Source of the DNA: SAR86 cluster bacterium
Lineage (GTDB): Bacteria > Pseudomonadota > Gammaproteobacteria > Pseudomonadales > Azotimanducaceae
Length of the DNA: 5,651 bases
Direction: 5' to 3'
Assembly (NCBI GenBank): GCA_013204195.1
Contig: JABMOJ010000413.1
Span: forward strand, 1-5,651
Part shown: piece by piece, positions 1-5,651 of the stretch
Position numbering within the stretch: the stretch's first letter is position 1
Layout of the letters: each line of letters begins with the position of its first letter
The notes under the pieces: generated by a model
Database searches by the model: none
What the model was told of the DNA's origin: nothing
Seen by the model: the letters and a program-made list of their open reading frames with translations, nothing else
Program-made: the position numbers and the translations under genes

Positions 1-801
1 CAGGGCTACAGCGAACCTGGTTCCGGTTCTGACCTGGCGAGCCTGCAGACTAAAGCTGTCGCTGACGGTGATCATTTTGTGCTCAATGGTCAGAAAATTT
101 GGACCTCGGGTGCCCAACACGCCGACTGGATGTTCGCCCTGGTACGTACCGACTCCACCGCGCCTAAGCATGACGGTATTAGTTTTGTGCTGCTGGATAT
201 GCACCAGCCGGGAGTCACCATCAAGCCCATCGCGCTGATCAGTGGTTCTTCACCGTTCTGCGAGACATTTTTTGATGATGCAGTGGCCAGCAGGGATGAC
301 CTGGTGGGTGAGCTGAACAAGGGTTGGACGGTGGGTAAGCGCTTGCTTCAATATGAGCGCTCTGCCGCACCAGCGCCTCGTTCCAAGAAACCCAAGCCAG
401 CCAATGCGTTTGCGATCATTGCCAAGCAGTATCACGGTGAGCTAGACGGTAAGATCGCGGAACCACTGGCTCGAGACAAGGTCCTGCGCCAGACCATGAA
501 GGAAAAAGCCCTGCAGCTAACAGTTCAGCGAGTAAATGACGAGTCGAGATCAGGCAAGGCGCCTGGTGCCACCACGTCTATCTTCAAGTTTGTCGGTTCC
601 AGCCTCTCGAAAGAGGGTTCTTCTTTGAAGTCTTTCTTGCGGGGTTCGGCGGGTATCGGTTGGGAAGGCGAGGGCTTTGGTGCTGACGAGGTCGAGGCAA
701 CCCGAAGCTGGCTGCGAGACCGCGCCGTGACCATTTATGGCGGGACGAATGAAGTGCAGCTGAATATCATCAGCAAGCGTGTGCTGGGTTTGCCCGATTA
801 G
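1..801 (+). CDS. Acyl-CoA dehydrogenase, C-terminal part (5' end outside window)
   Basis: FAD-dependent oxidation of an acyl-CoA thioester to the trans-2-enoyl-CoA, electrons passing to ETF; cytoplasmic. The frame is open from base 1 with no start visible, so 266 residues remain of a family usually near 390-400; roughly the first third is missing. Seen: the middle-domain flavin/substrate motif GYSEPGSGSDLAS at residues 2-14, then GQKIWTSGAQHADW with the Trp-Thr-Ser flavin contact (about 30-43), and the C-terminal helical domain ending in IYGGTNEVQLNIISKRVLGLP. The catalytic Glu of medium-chain enzymes (YEGT) is Gly247 here. A Glu in LLQYERS (residue 119) sits where isovaleryl-CoA-type enzymes carry their base, so the catalytic base may be there (inference). 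The C-terminus resembles FadE-type enzymes acting on bulky or branched CoA esters; substrate unknown. It lies 116 bases upstream of an acyl-CoA ligase on the same strand, possibly one operon. Confidence 0.95.
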   Translation, partial: QGYSEPGSGSDLASLQTKAVADGDHFVLNGQKIWTSGAQHADWMFALVRTDSTAPKHDGISFVLLDMHQPGVTIKPIALISGSSPFCETFFDDAVASRDDLVGELNKGWTVGKRLLQYERSAAPAPRSKKPKPANAFAIIAKQYHGELDGKIAEPLARDKVLRQTMKEKALQLTVQRVNDESRSGKAPGATTSIFKFVGSSLSKEGSSLKSFLRGSAGIGWEGEGFGADEVEATRSWLRDRAVTIYGGTNEVQLNIISKRVLGLPD

Positions 802-826
802 GGCGAATCATTGACAACTAGTCGGT

Positions 827-865
827 GCAGATGGCGCTAGGTCGCAGACCGCCTGTGTCATCTGC
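827..865 (+). other. Intercistronic stem-loop between dehydrogenase and ligase genes
   Basis: GCAGATGGCGC (827-837) pairs with GTGTCATCTGC (855-865) over 11 positions, seven consecutive Watson-Crick pairs plus four that include two G-U pairs. Inside, GGTC (840-843) and GACC (847-850) can form a small apical hairpin around GCA. The two G-U pairs would become C-A mismatches on the other strand, so folding favours the plus-strand transcript. No T-run follows, so it does not look like an intrinsic terminator. It may be an mRNA stability or processing element between the two genes, or chance; the role is inference. Confidence 0.45.
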
Positions 866-906
866 CCGCGTCACACCTTGGTGCGTATCGTAAACAACCT
901 GGCGTT

Positions 907-912
907 AAAGGA
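907..912 (+). promoter_or_regulatory. Ribosome binding site of the acyl-CoA ligase gene
   Basis: AAAGGA lies five bases before the ATG at 918, a good Shine-Dalgarno match and spacing. It supports 918 as the start. Confidence 0.75.
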
Positions 913-917
913 ATCAG

Positions 918-2375
918 ATGGCCGAATTAGCAATTTCACGTATCGTCGCCCATTGGGCCGCCATTCAACCCGATCGAGTCGCCATCCGTCACGAAGGTGA
1001 AACGATCACCTGGTCAGAGCTGGAGTGGGAGACTAATCGTCTGGCTCGTGTTTATGCAGATTTAGGTGTCGGCCAGGATGACTTTGTCACTATCGCACTG
1101 CCCAACGGCATTGAATTTTTCAAAGCGACGCTCGCTACTTGGAAGGTGGGTGCAACCCCCCAGCCTGTTTCGGCCAGGCTGCCAAAGTTTGAGCGAGACC
1201 AGATTATCGAGGTGGGTGCGCCTAAACTGGTGGTTGGCGTCAGCGACGATGACCAGCCCGGCATTCAATCTCTGCCGGTAGGTTTTGAACCGCCGGCAGC
1301 CATCACTGGTGAAGCCCTGGATGAGCGAATTGCCACATCCTTCAAAGCGATGACCTCTGGCGGTAGCACCGGTAGACCCAAGTTGATCGTCTCGACCACG
1401 CCGGCAGTGTGGAATATCGATGAAGATCGGCTGCAGACCAAAGTACAGGGTTCCATGCTTATTCCGGGGCCTCTGTACCATAATGGACCGTTCCTGTGGG
1501 GTATCAGTGCCCTGTTTCGTGGTAACCAGGTGACCGTAACCACTCGCTTCGACGCAGAGCAAACCTTGGGTCTGATCGAATCGCAACAGGTGGATATTGT
1601 TTACATGGTGCCCACCATGATGCAGCGCATCTGGAATTTACCGGCAGAGGTGCGCAACCGTTATGACCTGTCCAGCCTGGAAGTGCTGTGGCATTTGGCC
1701 GCACCGTGTCCGGCTTGGTTAAAACAAGCCTATATCGACTGGTTGGGGGCCAGTGTGATCTGGGAGCTTTACGGTGGTACGGAAGGGCAGGGTGGCTCTG
1801 TTATTACTGGTGAAGAGTGGCTGCTCCACCGTGGTTCGGTGGGCAAGCCCAATGCAACCTGTGAAATGATTATTGTTGATGAGTCAGGCAGCGAGTTGCC
1901 ACCGGGTGAGATCGGTGAAGTGTTCATGCGGCCAATCACCGGTCCGGGTAGCACCTATCGTTATATCGGTGCGGAAGCCAAAGCGATAGAGGGTGGTTAC
2001 GAGAGTATTGGCGATATGGGCTATTTCGACGCTGATGGCTATTTGTATCTTGCTGATCGCCAAACCGACATGATTTTGTCTGGCGGTGCCAATATCTATC
2101 CGGCCGAAGTGGAAGCTGCCATTGATGCCTATCCAGGGGTCAGGTCCTCAGCAGTGATTGGTTTGCCTCATGAAGACCTGGGTAATTATGTGTATGCCAT
2201 CGTTGATGCGCCTGCTAACGATGTTGTTCAGGAAGCGCTGTTGGCACATCTGCGAGAACGCCTGGTGAGTTACAAAATTCCCAGGACGATTGAGTTTTCA
2301 CCGGAACCCCTGCGAGACGATGCGGGCAAGGTGCGCAGAAAAGCCTTGCGTCAGGAACGAATGCCGATCACTTAG
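918..2375 (+). CDS. AMP-dependent acyl-CoA synthetase/ligase (ANL superfamily)
   Basis: Activates a carboxylic acid with ATP to an acyl-adenylate and transfers it to coenzyme A; expected cytoplasmic. The 485 residues have the complete ANL motif order: P-loop MTSGGSTGRPK (145-155); the aromatic/gate region LIPGPLYHNGP (181-191); adenine-binding ELYGGTEG (283-290); SIGDMG with the ribose-binding Asp366; the hinge DRQTDMILSGGANIYPAEVE (380-399, hinge Asp near 380-384); and the C-terminal DDAGKVRRKALR with the expected catalytic Lys471. The start at ATG 918 has a well-placed AAAGGA. At 485 residues it is on the short side of the family but lacks no core motif. It resembles class I ligases such as FadD-like and bile-acid-CoA-ligase-like enzymes, but the substrate cannot be read. 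It follows an acyl-CoA dehydrogenase on the same strand, so the two probably serve one acid-degradation route (inference). The downstream neighbour is convergent. Confidence 0.93.
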   Translation: MAELAISRIVAHWAAIQPDRVAIRHEGETITWSELEWETNRLARVYADLGVGQDDFVTIALPNGIEFFKATLATWKVGATPQPVSARLPKFERDQIIEVGAPKLVVGVSDDDQPGIQSLPVGFEPPAAITGEALDERIATSFKAMTSGGSTGRPKLIVSTTPAVWNIDEDRLQTKVQGSMLIPGPLYHNGPFLWGISALFRGNQVTVTTRFDAEQTLGLIESQQVDIVYMVPTMMQRIWNLPAEVRNRYDLSSLEVLWHLAAPCPAWLKQAYIDWLGASVIWELYGGTEGQGGSVITGEEWLLHRGSVGKPNATCEMIIVDESGSELPPGEIGEVFMRPITGPGSTYRYIGAEAKAIEGGYESIGDMGYFDADGYLYLADRQTDMILSGGANIYPAEVEAAIDAYPGVRSSAVIGLPHEDLGNYVYAIVDAPANDVVQEALLAHLRERLVSYKIPRTIEFSPEPLRDDAGKVRRKALRQERMPIT

Positions 2376-2435
2376 ATCGATAGCGATTCAATCGAGTACT
2401 CATACAATGACCGTAACGCCGCGGCCGGGACTTAT

Positions 2436-3032
2436 CTAACGCTGCGGTTTGACCCTGGCCTTCGCCATAGCCTCAGCCAATGCAAGGGCGTCAGCGCTCT
2501 GTAGTTGCTGTATCACTCGCTCCTGATCTTCTGCGGAACGATTCTGACTCAGCTTGTACTGACATTGGATGTCGCTGATAGCGATTTCAATACCGATGAT
2601 GGCGCTGAGCATCGATGAGCCATATTGCGGTTGCCAAGGCTCAGCAAAGCCAGACTCATACTTTTCCGCCAGTCCCTCAACGGTGGCGCTGAGTTGCTGT
2701 GGGTCTGTAATGAGTCGGCACTGGCCGTACAGGTGTACGGCCTGATAGTTCCAGGTGGGCACCCCTGCACCGGCATACCACGAAGGTGATATGTAGCCAT
2801 GTGGGCCCGCCAGGGTCACCAATGCTTCCTGACCTTCGATCTCCAGGTGCTGGGGATTCTGCCGCGCCACATGGGTCAACAGGCAAGATTTGTCCTTCGA
2901 CAGTAAAAACGGGATATGAGTCGCGCAATGCCGGCCGTCAACGATTGAAATCAACTGGCCAAAGGCGTTGGCTTCGATAAAGGCAAAAATCTCATCTCTG
3001 TCGGTTACGGCGAAATAGGGTGGTATATACAT
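2436..3032 (-). CDS. PaiB-like FMN-binding protein (putative negative transcriptional regulator family)
   Basis: 198 residues, close to Bacillus subtilis PaiB in length, matching the FMN-binding split-barrel family (FMN_bind_2). Hallmarks seen: the N-terminus MYIPPYFAVTD; EANAFGQL (20-27); THIPF (38-42); HVARQNP (54-60); GPHGYISPSWY (76-86); VPTWNYQAVHLYG (91-103); and a C-terminal block GIEIAISDI followed by KLSQNRSAEDQERVI (160-174). The family is named after PaiB, reported to repress sporulation and protease genes in Bacillus, but no DNA-binding domain is visible. In proteobacteria the role is essentially unknown, and a flavin- or heme-linked redox or detoxification function is equally possible. 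The start at 3032 is supported by an AAGGA four bases upstream. It is convergent with the ligase gene (60-base gap) and divergent from the serine hydrolase gene. Confidence 0.92.
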   Translation of the reverse strand: MYIPPYFAVTDRDEIFAFIEANAFGQLISIVDGRHCATHIPFLLSKDKSCLLTHVARQNPQHLEIEGQEALVTLAGPHGYISPSWYAGAGVPTWNYQAVHLYGQCRLITDPQQLSATVEGLAEKYESGFAEPWQPQYGSSMLSAIIGIEIAISDIQCQYKLSQNRSAEDQERVIQQLQSADALALAEAMAKARVKPQR

Positions 3033-3036
3033 ACAA

Positions 3037-3041
3037 TCCTT
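3037..3041 (-). promoter_or_regulatory. Ribosome binding site of the PaiB-like gene
   Basis: Reading the minus strand, AAGGA lies four bases before the ATG at 3032-3030. It supports that start codon. Confidence 0.65.
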
Positions 3042-3130
3042 GCTGCATCAAAAGGTGTGTTGCGAATGTTCACCGTCAAGCCAGAGTCTCGTTTAACTTA
3101 ATCCGAGTCTTGTCGCCGTGGTGATGGGCA

Positions 3131-3160
3131 TTGCCAGTAATCATTTTACGCACATATTAA
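3131..3160 (+). promoter_or_regulatory. Possible sigma70-type promoter for the serine hydrolase gene
   Basis: TTGCCA (3131-3136, five of six to TTGACA) is followed after 18 bases by TATTAA (3155-3160, four of six to TATAAT), in the most A+T-rich part of the divergent region. Transcription would begin near 3167, giving a leader of about 135 bases before the start at 3303. This is a pattern match only; the long leader makes it uncertain. Confidence 0.35.
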
Positions 3161-3162
3161 TA

Positions 3163-3198
3163 GGCCCTACTAGTGCCAAATGCTGAGCTAGTACAGCC
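3163..3198. promoter_or_regulatory. Inverted repeat just downstream of the possible promoter (candidate operator)
   Basis: TACTAG (3168-3173) and CTAGTA (3188-3193) are perfect inverted copies separated by 14 bases. They are flanked symmetrically by GGC (3163-3165) and GCC (3196-3198) across two-base mismatches. The position at the predicted transcription start would suit a repressor site or a leader hairpin. No regulator is identified, and a 6-bp repeat can occur by chance. Confidence 0.3.
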
Positions 3199-3302
3199 TC
3201 CATGTCTTGGGGTGCGTCGGTGTCCGGATTTCGGTCGCGTGCCATGTGTATCCGGTGCTCGGCTGTTCAAGTACACTGCTGGCTTTGAGTCTTTTGGGTC
3301 AG

Positions 3303-4529
3303 ATGATGAGTAAAAATCCCGCCAACCAAATTCGTATTCAAGGCACTGTCGCGCCAGGGTTTGAGTCCGTTAAAACCCTGTACACGCGCAACATGCAGAC
3401 CCTGGCAGAAAGAGATACTCAGCTTTGTGTCTATCATCAGGGTGAAAAGGTCGTTGACCTTTGGGCCTCAACGGACGCCAACGCGGATTTTTCTGCGGAC
3501 TCGCTAATCAATGTTTTCAGTAGTGGCAAGAGCCTTGAAGCACTGGCGATGGCTTCATTGGTGAGTAAGGGCTTGCTGGATTATCAGGCCAAAGTGGCTG
3601 ATTACTGGCCGGAATTTGGCGCCAATGGCAAATCGGATCTTACGGTCGCTGAGCTTATGCGACATGAGGCGGGTCTCGCCGCCTTGAACGTATCGATCAA
3701 GGCGGATGATCTGCTCACGGCGAACATCAAGCAGAATAAAATTGGTCGCATCATCGAAGATCATGGGCAGACGTTTCGCGCGGGCAGTACCCGTGAATAT
3801 CATGCGGTCACCCGGGGCTGGATTGTGAACGAGGTGTTCCGACGAGTCGACCCTGCAGGCCGCACTATTGGTGAATTTTTACGTGAGGATATCAGTCAGC
3901 CTCTGGGTGTCGATGCCTTCATCGGCGTCAGGCAAGAAGAATTGAGTCGAAGAGTCAAAGTCTCAGTCCTGAATATGCGTTTTCAGCTCAAGGAGAGCTT
4001 GAAACCGAAGTTTCTGAATAGAAAGATGGAACACAATATTTTTCAAACATTGCAGAGATTGGTCCAGATAATCCCGGCGATGCGCCGAGGCACGGGTAGG
4101 GGCGCACCGCCGCCCTTTGCCGGGATGGATCGAATTGCATTTTTCAACGAACCTGCCATCGCGATGGGTGAAACGCCGTCGGCGAATGCGAACTGTTCTG
4201 CTCGGGGTTTGGCAAAAATCGCTGCCATGTTGGCGGGCGGTGGTCAGTGGGAGGGCACTCGATATTTGACCGAGCAAGCCTGGCAGGCTTTGCATGGCGA
4301 CCCTATTGAGGCCCAGATGGGCATTACTGCCACTACGTTTACCCAAGGGGGCGTGGCGCGATTTGCTCGGCCAGAGCAGTACAACGCCAAGCTTGATCAC
4401 GCACTGAATATCGGTAGAGAGGGGTTTTATGGCTGGATGGGACTCGGTGGGTCAATTTTTCAGTGGCACCCGCAAGCCAACATTGGCTTTGGCTATGTGC
4501 CCACTTCGTTGAATGTTTTGGATTTGTAA
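3303..4529 (+). CDS. Serine hydrolase, class C beta-lactamase/EstB/LACTB superfamily, probably C-terminally truncated
   Basis: Serine-dependent hydrolase of the beta-lactamase fold; family members are esterases, amidases or peptidases more often than true beta-lactamases, so no drug-resistance role is claimed. Counting from ATG 3303 (408 residues): the nucleophile motif S-S-G-K in VFSSGKSLEAL (Ser73, Lys76); LMRHEAGL (118-125); the Tyr motif EYHAVTRGW (Tyr166, the Y-x-N equivalent); NCSARGLAKIAAML (297-310); and the third motif GWMGLGGS (377-384) before IGFGYVPTSLN. The frame is open back to 3207, but the family-like sequence starts around QIRIQGTVAPGFE, so I chose ATG 3303; ATG 3306 is equally possible, and GGG at 3296-3298 is only a weak ribosome binding site. 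No convincing signal peptide is seen, so it is probably cytoplasmic. The TAA at 4527 looks premature because the same frame continues in family-like sequence to 4598. Confidence 0.88.
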   Translation: MMSKNPANQIRIQGTVAPGFESVKTLYTRNMQTLAERDTQLCVYHQGEKVVDLWASTDANADFSADSLINVFSSGKSLEALAMASLVSKGLLDYQAKVADYWPEFGANGKSDLTVAELMRHEAGLAALNVSIKADDLLTANIKQNKIGRIIEDHGQTFRAGSTREYHAVTRGWIVNEVFRRVDPAGRTIGEFLREDISQPLGVDAFIGVRQEELSRRVKVSVLNMRFQLKESLKPKFLNRKMEHNIFQTLQRLVQIIPAMRRGTGRGAPPPFAGMDRIAFFNEPAIAMGETPSANANCSARGLAKIAAMLAGGGQWEGTRYLTEQAWQALHGDPIEAQMGITATTFTQGGVARFARPEQYNAKLDHALNIGREGFYGWMGLGGSIFQWHPQANIGFGYVPTSLNVLDL

Positions 4530-4598
4530 AACGAACGAGGTAAGACCTATCAAGCTGAAGTGCTGAAATGCTTAGATCATCTCAGCGCCGCCGGTTAG
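4530..4598 (+). pseudogene. Detached C-terminal tail of the serine hydrolase behind an in-frame stop
   Basis: Directly after TAA 4527-4529, the same frame stays open for 22 codons and ends at TAG 4596-4598. It reads NERGKTYQAEVLKC followed by LDHLSAAG. A polar turn followed by an amphipathic helix is what is expected after the GFGYVPT strand in this superfamily. The likely history is one base change creating TAA within one 431-residue frame. A sequencing error or stop-codon readthrough are alternatives. There is no separate start codon or ribosome binding site, so this is not an independent gene. Confidence 0.65.
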
Positions 4599-4609
4599 AT
4601 CTTCACGCG

Positions 4610-4689
4610 GGGTGAAACCTGTTCTGCTGCGAGTCTATGGGCCCGTGCAGGCCGAATTCGACGGCTGCGGTGATGGGGAAGATTCACCC
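4610..4689. repeat. Long-range inverted repeat GGGTGAA / TTCACCC with a competing partner
   Basis: GGGTGAA (4610-4616) is the exact complement of TTCACCC (4683-4689). GTGAA (4612-4616) can alternatively pair with TTCAC (4602-4606) across a five-base loop, so the two pairings exclude each other. Such switching is seen in RNA regulators, but no gene lies downstream on the plus strand and no known riboswitch consensus is recognised. The stretch 4599-4690 contains nothing else that I can support. Confidence 0.25.
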
Positions 4690-4693
4690 TGAG

Positions 4694-4745
4694 CCGGCAG
4701 GGTCGGCCGACTGACGGCGTCTCCTGTCGTCGGGGCAGCCTGCGG
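4694..4745. other. Compact 52-base stem-loop in the gene-free region
   Basis: The outer stem is CCGGCAGG (4694-4701) with CCTGCGG (4739-4745), seven pairs with one bulged G. After an internal loop, the inner stem is CCGAC (4707-4711) plus GACGG (4713-4717) with CTGTC (4724-4728) plus GTCGG (4729-4733). The inner stem has ten pairs, one of them G-T, with one bulged T and the six-base loop CGTCTC. It ends exactly next to the stop codon (4746-4748) of the minus-strand glutathione S-transferase remnant and lies about 100 bases after the serine hydrolase. It may be a bidirectional termination or 3'-end structure, but no T-run follows on either strand. Confidence 0.45.
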
Positions 4746-4910
4746 TCACGGAACCTTGATAAACGGGTCGCTGTTAATGAGGGTTTTAAAAGATGCTCGT
4801 TGCATATGATTTGTTATATAGCGTGCAATGTTCGGATGGCTGGCGGCAGGCAGGGTCTCGCCGGCATATAGCATCTGGACAAATTGGCAGGTGATGGCGA
4901 TGTCGGCGAT
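4746..4910 (-). pseudogene. Glutathione S-transferase C-terminal remnant, 5' part lost
   Basis: On the minus strand, the last 54 codons of a GST-like protein run from 4910 to the TGA at 4746-4748. Recognisable pieces in order are IADIAIT (the conserved GST alpha-6 N-cap/Asp region), CQFVQMLYAGETLP, SHPNIARYI, QRASFKTLINSD and PFIKVP. GSTs are normally about 200 residues, so the thioredoxin-like glutathione-binding domain and most of the helical domain are missing. The frame is open further back to 4982 but reads as unrelated sequence (4911-4982: nothing recognised). It then meets the stop codon of the ACR3 gene, which is in the same frame. No start codon or ribosome binding site serves this piece. 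It is most likely the leftover of a deletion or recombination that joined the ACR3 segment to a GST 3' end; a product is not expected. Confidence 0.75.
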
Positions 4911-4982
4911 ACAGTGTAGCGTCTTGCGTGGCGCTTTTACTGCACCAAAATTCCGCAGCGAATAATTATTCAGCGGTCGCGA

Positions 4983-5651
4983 TCAAGGCTCCGCGCGAAA
5001 CCAAGAGCCCGTGCGATTGATAATAGCAACGAGTGAGAGCATGACGGGAACTTCCACCAGTACCCCGACCACGGTGGCCAGCGCCGCGCCCGAATTCAAA
5101 CCAAACAGAGATATCGCCACGGCTACAGCCAACTCGAAAAAGTTGGAGGTACCAATTAGGCTGGCGGGTGCCGCGATGTTGTGGGGTAGCCTCATGGCTT
5201 TCGCAGCCCCATAGGCTATGGCGAAAATGCCATAGGTTTGGATGAGCAGTGGAATCGCAATCAAGACGATCATGAACGGCTGACTAATAATTTTTTCAGC
5301 CTGAAAGCCGAACAACAGCACGACTGTCGCCAGCAGGCCAATGATCGACCAGGGTTTTAAAGCCTTCACAAAATCCTCTACGCGACGGTTATCGGCATAG
5401 GCTGTCAGTCGATGACGGGTGAATGCACCCGCTGCGAGGGGCAGGACGACGTATAAGACCACTGATAGCAGCAAAGTCTCCCACGGTACGGTGATGTCAC
5501 TAACCCCCAGCAGGAATGCGGCCAGTGGTGCGAAGGCGAAGACCATGACGATATCGTTAACTGAGACCTGCACAAGCGTATAATTCGGGTCGCCTTTGGT
5601 GAGCTGACTCCAAACAAAAACCATGGCTGTGCAGGGCGCGACCCCCAGCAG
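4983..5651 (-). CDS. arsB/acr3: ACR3 arsenite efflux permease, C-terminal part (5' end outside window)
   Basis: Inner-membrane carrier that exports arsenite, conferring arsenic resistance. 222 residues remain of a protein usually near 350; the frame is open at the right edge. An internal ATG at 5624 is not the start, because the conserved sequence continues upstream of it. Seen: [10 protein letters not shown] with the conserved transport Cys (fragment residue 7, codon 5631-5633); [12 protein letters not shown]; six or so hydrophobic membrane segments (about 31-49, 59-78, 100-118, 125-149, 170-184, 188-211); and the family signature [20 protein letters not shown] followed by [18 protein letters not shown], with the conserved Glu (fragment residue 200, codon 5052-5054). 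The [14 protein letters not shown] stretch suits the ACR3 family rather than the unrelated ArsB family. The end at SWFRAEP is a normal C-terminus. It is probably part of an ars cluster extending to the right; arsR and arsC are not visible here. Confidence 0.93.
   Translation of the reverse strand: MLGVAPCTAMVFVWSQLTKGDPNYTLVQVSVNDIVMVFAFAPLAAFLLGVSDITVPWETLLLSVVLYVVLPLAAGAFTRHRLTAYADNRRVEDFVKALKPWSIIGLLATVVLLFGFQAEKIISQPFMIVLIAIPLLIQTYGIFAIAYGAAKAMRLPHNIAAPASLIGTSNFFELAVAVAISLFGLNSGAALATVVGVLVEVPVMLSLVAIINRTGSWFRAEP

Noticed and set aside
811..843. TTGACA at 811-816 as a promoter for the ligase gene.
   Set aside because: No -10-like hexamer at 16-18 bases; the nearest TA-containing hexamer is too far and poor.
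1062..1586. A 174-codon open frame on the minus strand inside the ligase gene.
   Set aside because: It lies wholly opposite a gene with complete family motifs, its translation looks like no known protein, and it has no ribosome binding site evidence; shadow frame.
2376..2435. Possible bidirectional terminator between the convergent ligase and PaiB-like genes (TCGAT 2377-2381 with ATCGA 2391-2395; G+C-rich CCGCGG nearby).
   Set aside because: Only a five-bp stem with a nine-base loop and no T-run on either strand; not supportable as a terminator.
3207..3302. Upstream extension of the serine hydrolase frame from TTG 3207, with a hydrophobic run STLLALSLLG that could be a signal peptide.
   Set aside because: TTG start without a ribosome binding site, no positively charged N-region before the hydrophobic run, and family-like sequence begins only after the two ATG codons at 3303/3306.
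3963..4400. A 145-codon minus-strand open frame inside the serine hydrolase gene.
   Set aside because: Antisense shadow of a recognised protein with low-complexity, Arg/His-rich translation.
4599..4745. Considered a cobalamin, FMN or other known riboswitch, a group II intron domain, or SRP/RNase P RNA for this structured region.
   Set aside because: None of the conserved core sequences of those RNAs are present on either strand, and no suitable downstream gene exists.
5622..5624. ATG at 5622-5624 (minus strand) as the start of the ACR3 gene.
   Set aside because: The conserved APCTA motif with the transport Cys lies upstream of it in the same frame, so the gene continues beyond the window edge.

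Overview
The window reads as ordinary chromosomal DNA from a Gram-negative proteobacterium. A gammaproteobacterium of the marine or soil acyl-CoA-degrading kind is my best guess. This rests on the mix of a fatty/alicyclic acyl-CoA dehydrogenase, an AMP-dependent acyl-CoA ligase, a PaiB-type flavin protein and an ACR3 arsenite pump, and on a G+C content that looks by eye a little above half. No ribosomal RNA or other taxonomic marker is present, so the assignment is an inference.

Layout from left to right. (1) Positions 1-801 (+) hold the C-terminal two thirds of an acyl-CoA dehydrogenase whose start lies outside the window. (2) A 116-base gap contains an 11-bp stem-loop at 827-865. (3) Positions 918-2375 (+) encode a complete AMP-forming acyl-CoA ligase. 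(4) Convergent to it, 2436-3032 (-) encodes a PaiB-like FMN-binding protein. (5) A 270-base divergent region holds a possible sigma70-type promoter and an inverted repeat. (6) Positions 3303-4529 (+) encode a serine hydrolase of the class C beta-lactamase/EstB/LACTB superfamily. Its reading frame stops at TAA 4527-4529, but a further 22 sense codons in the same frame look like its proper C-terminus. (7) Positions 4599-4982 have no intact gene. They hold a compact stem-loop (4694-4745) and, on the minus strand, the last ~54 codons of a glutathione S-transferase with no front end. (8) Positions 4983-5651 (-) hold the C-terminal part of an ACR3 arsenite efflux permease that runs off the right edge.

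Functionally, the first two genes fit together. The ligase makes an acyl-CoA from a free acid and the dehydrogenase introduces the alpha,beta double bond, as in the opening of a beta-oxidation-type route. The substrate cannot be read from the sequence. The PaiB-like protein and the serine hydrolase are divergently arranged but have no evident shared pathway. The ACR3 gene points to an arsenic-resistance locus continuing to the right.

I found no clear sign of an undescribed multi-gene system, mobile element, CRISPR array or prophage. The most notable points are signs of decay: a likely recent nonsense codon in the serine hydrolase and a beheaded glutathione S-transferase lying in the same frame directly behind the ACR3 stop codon. 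Together they suggest that 4527-4983 is a rearranged, degenerating junction.
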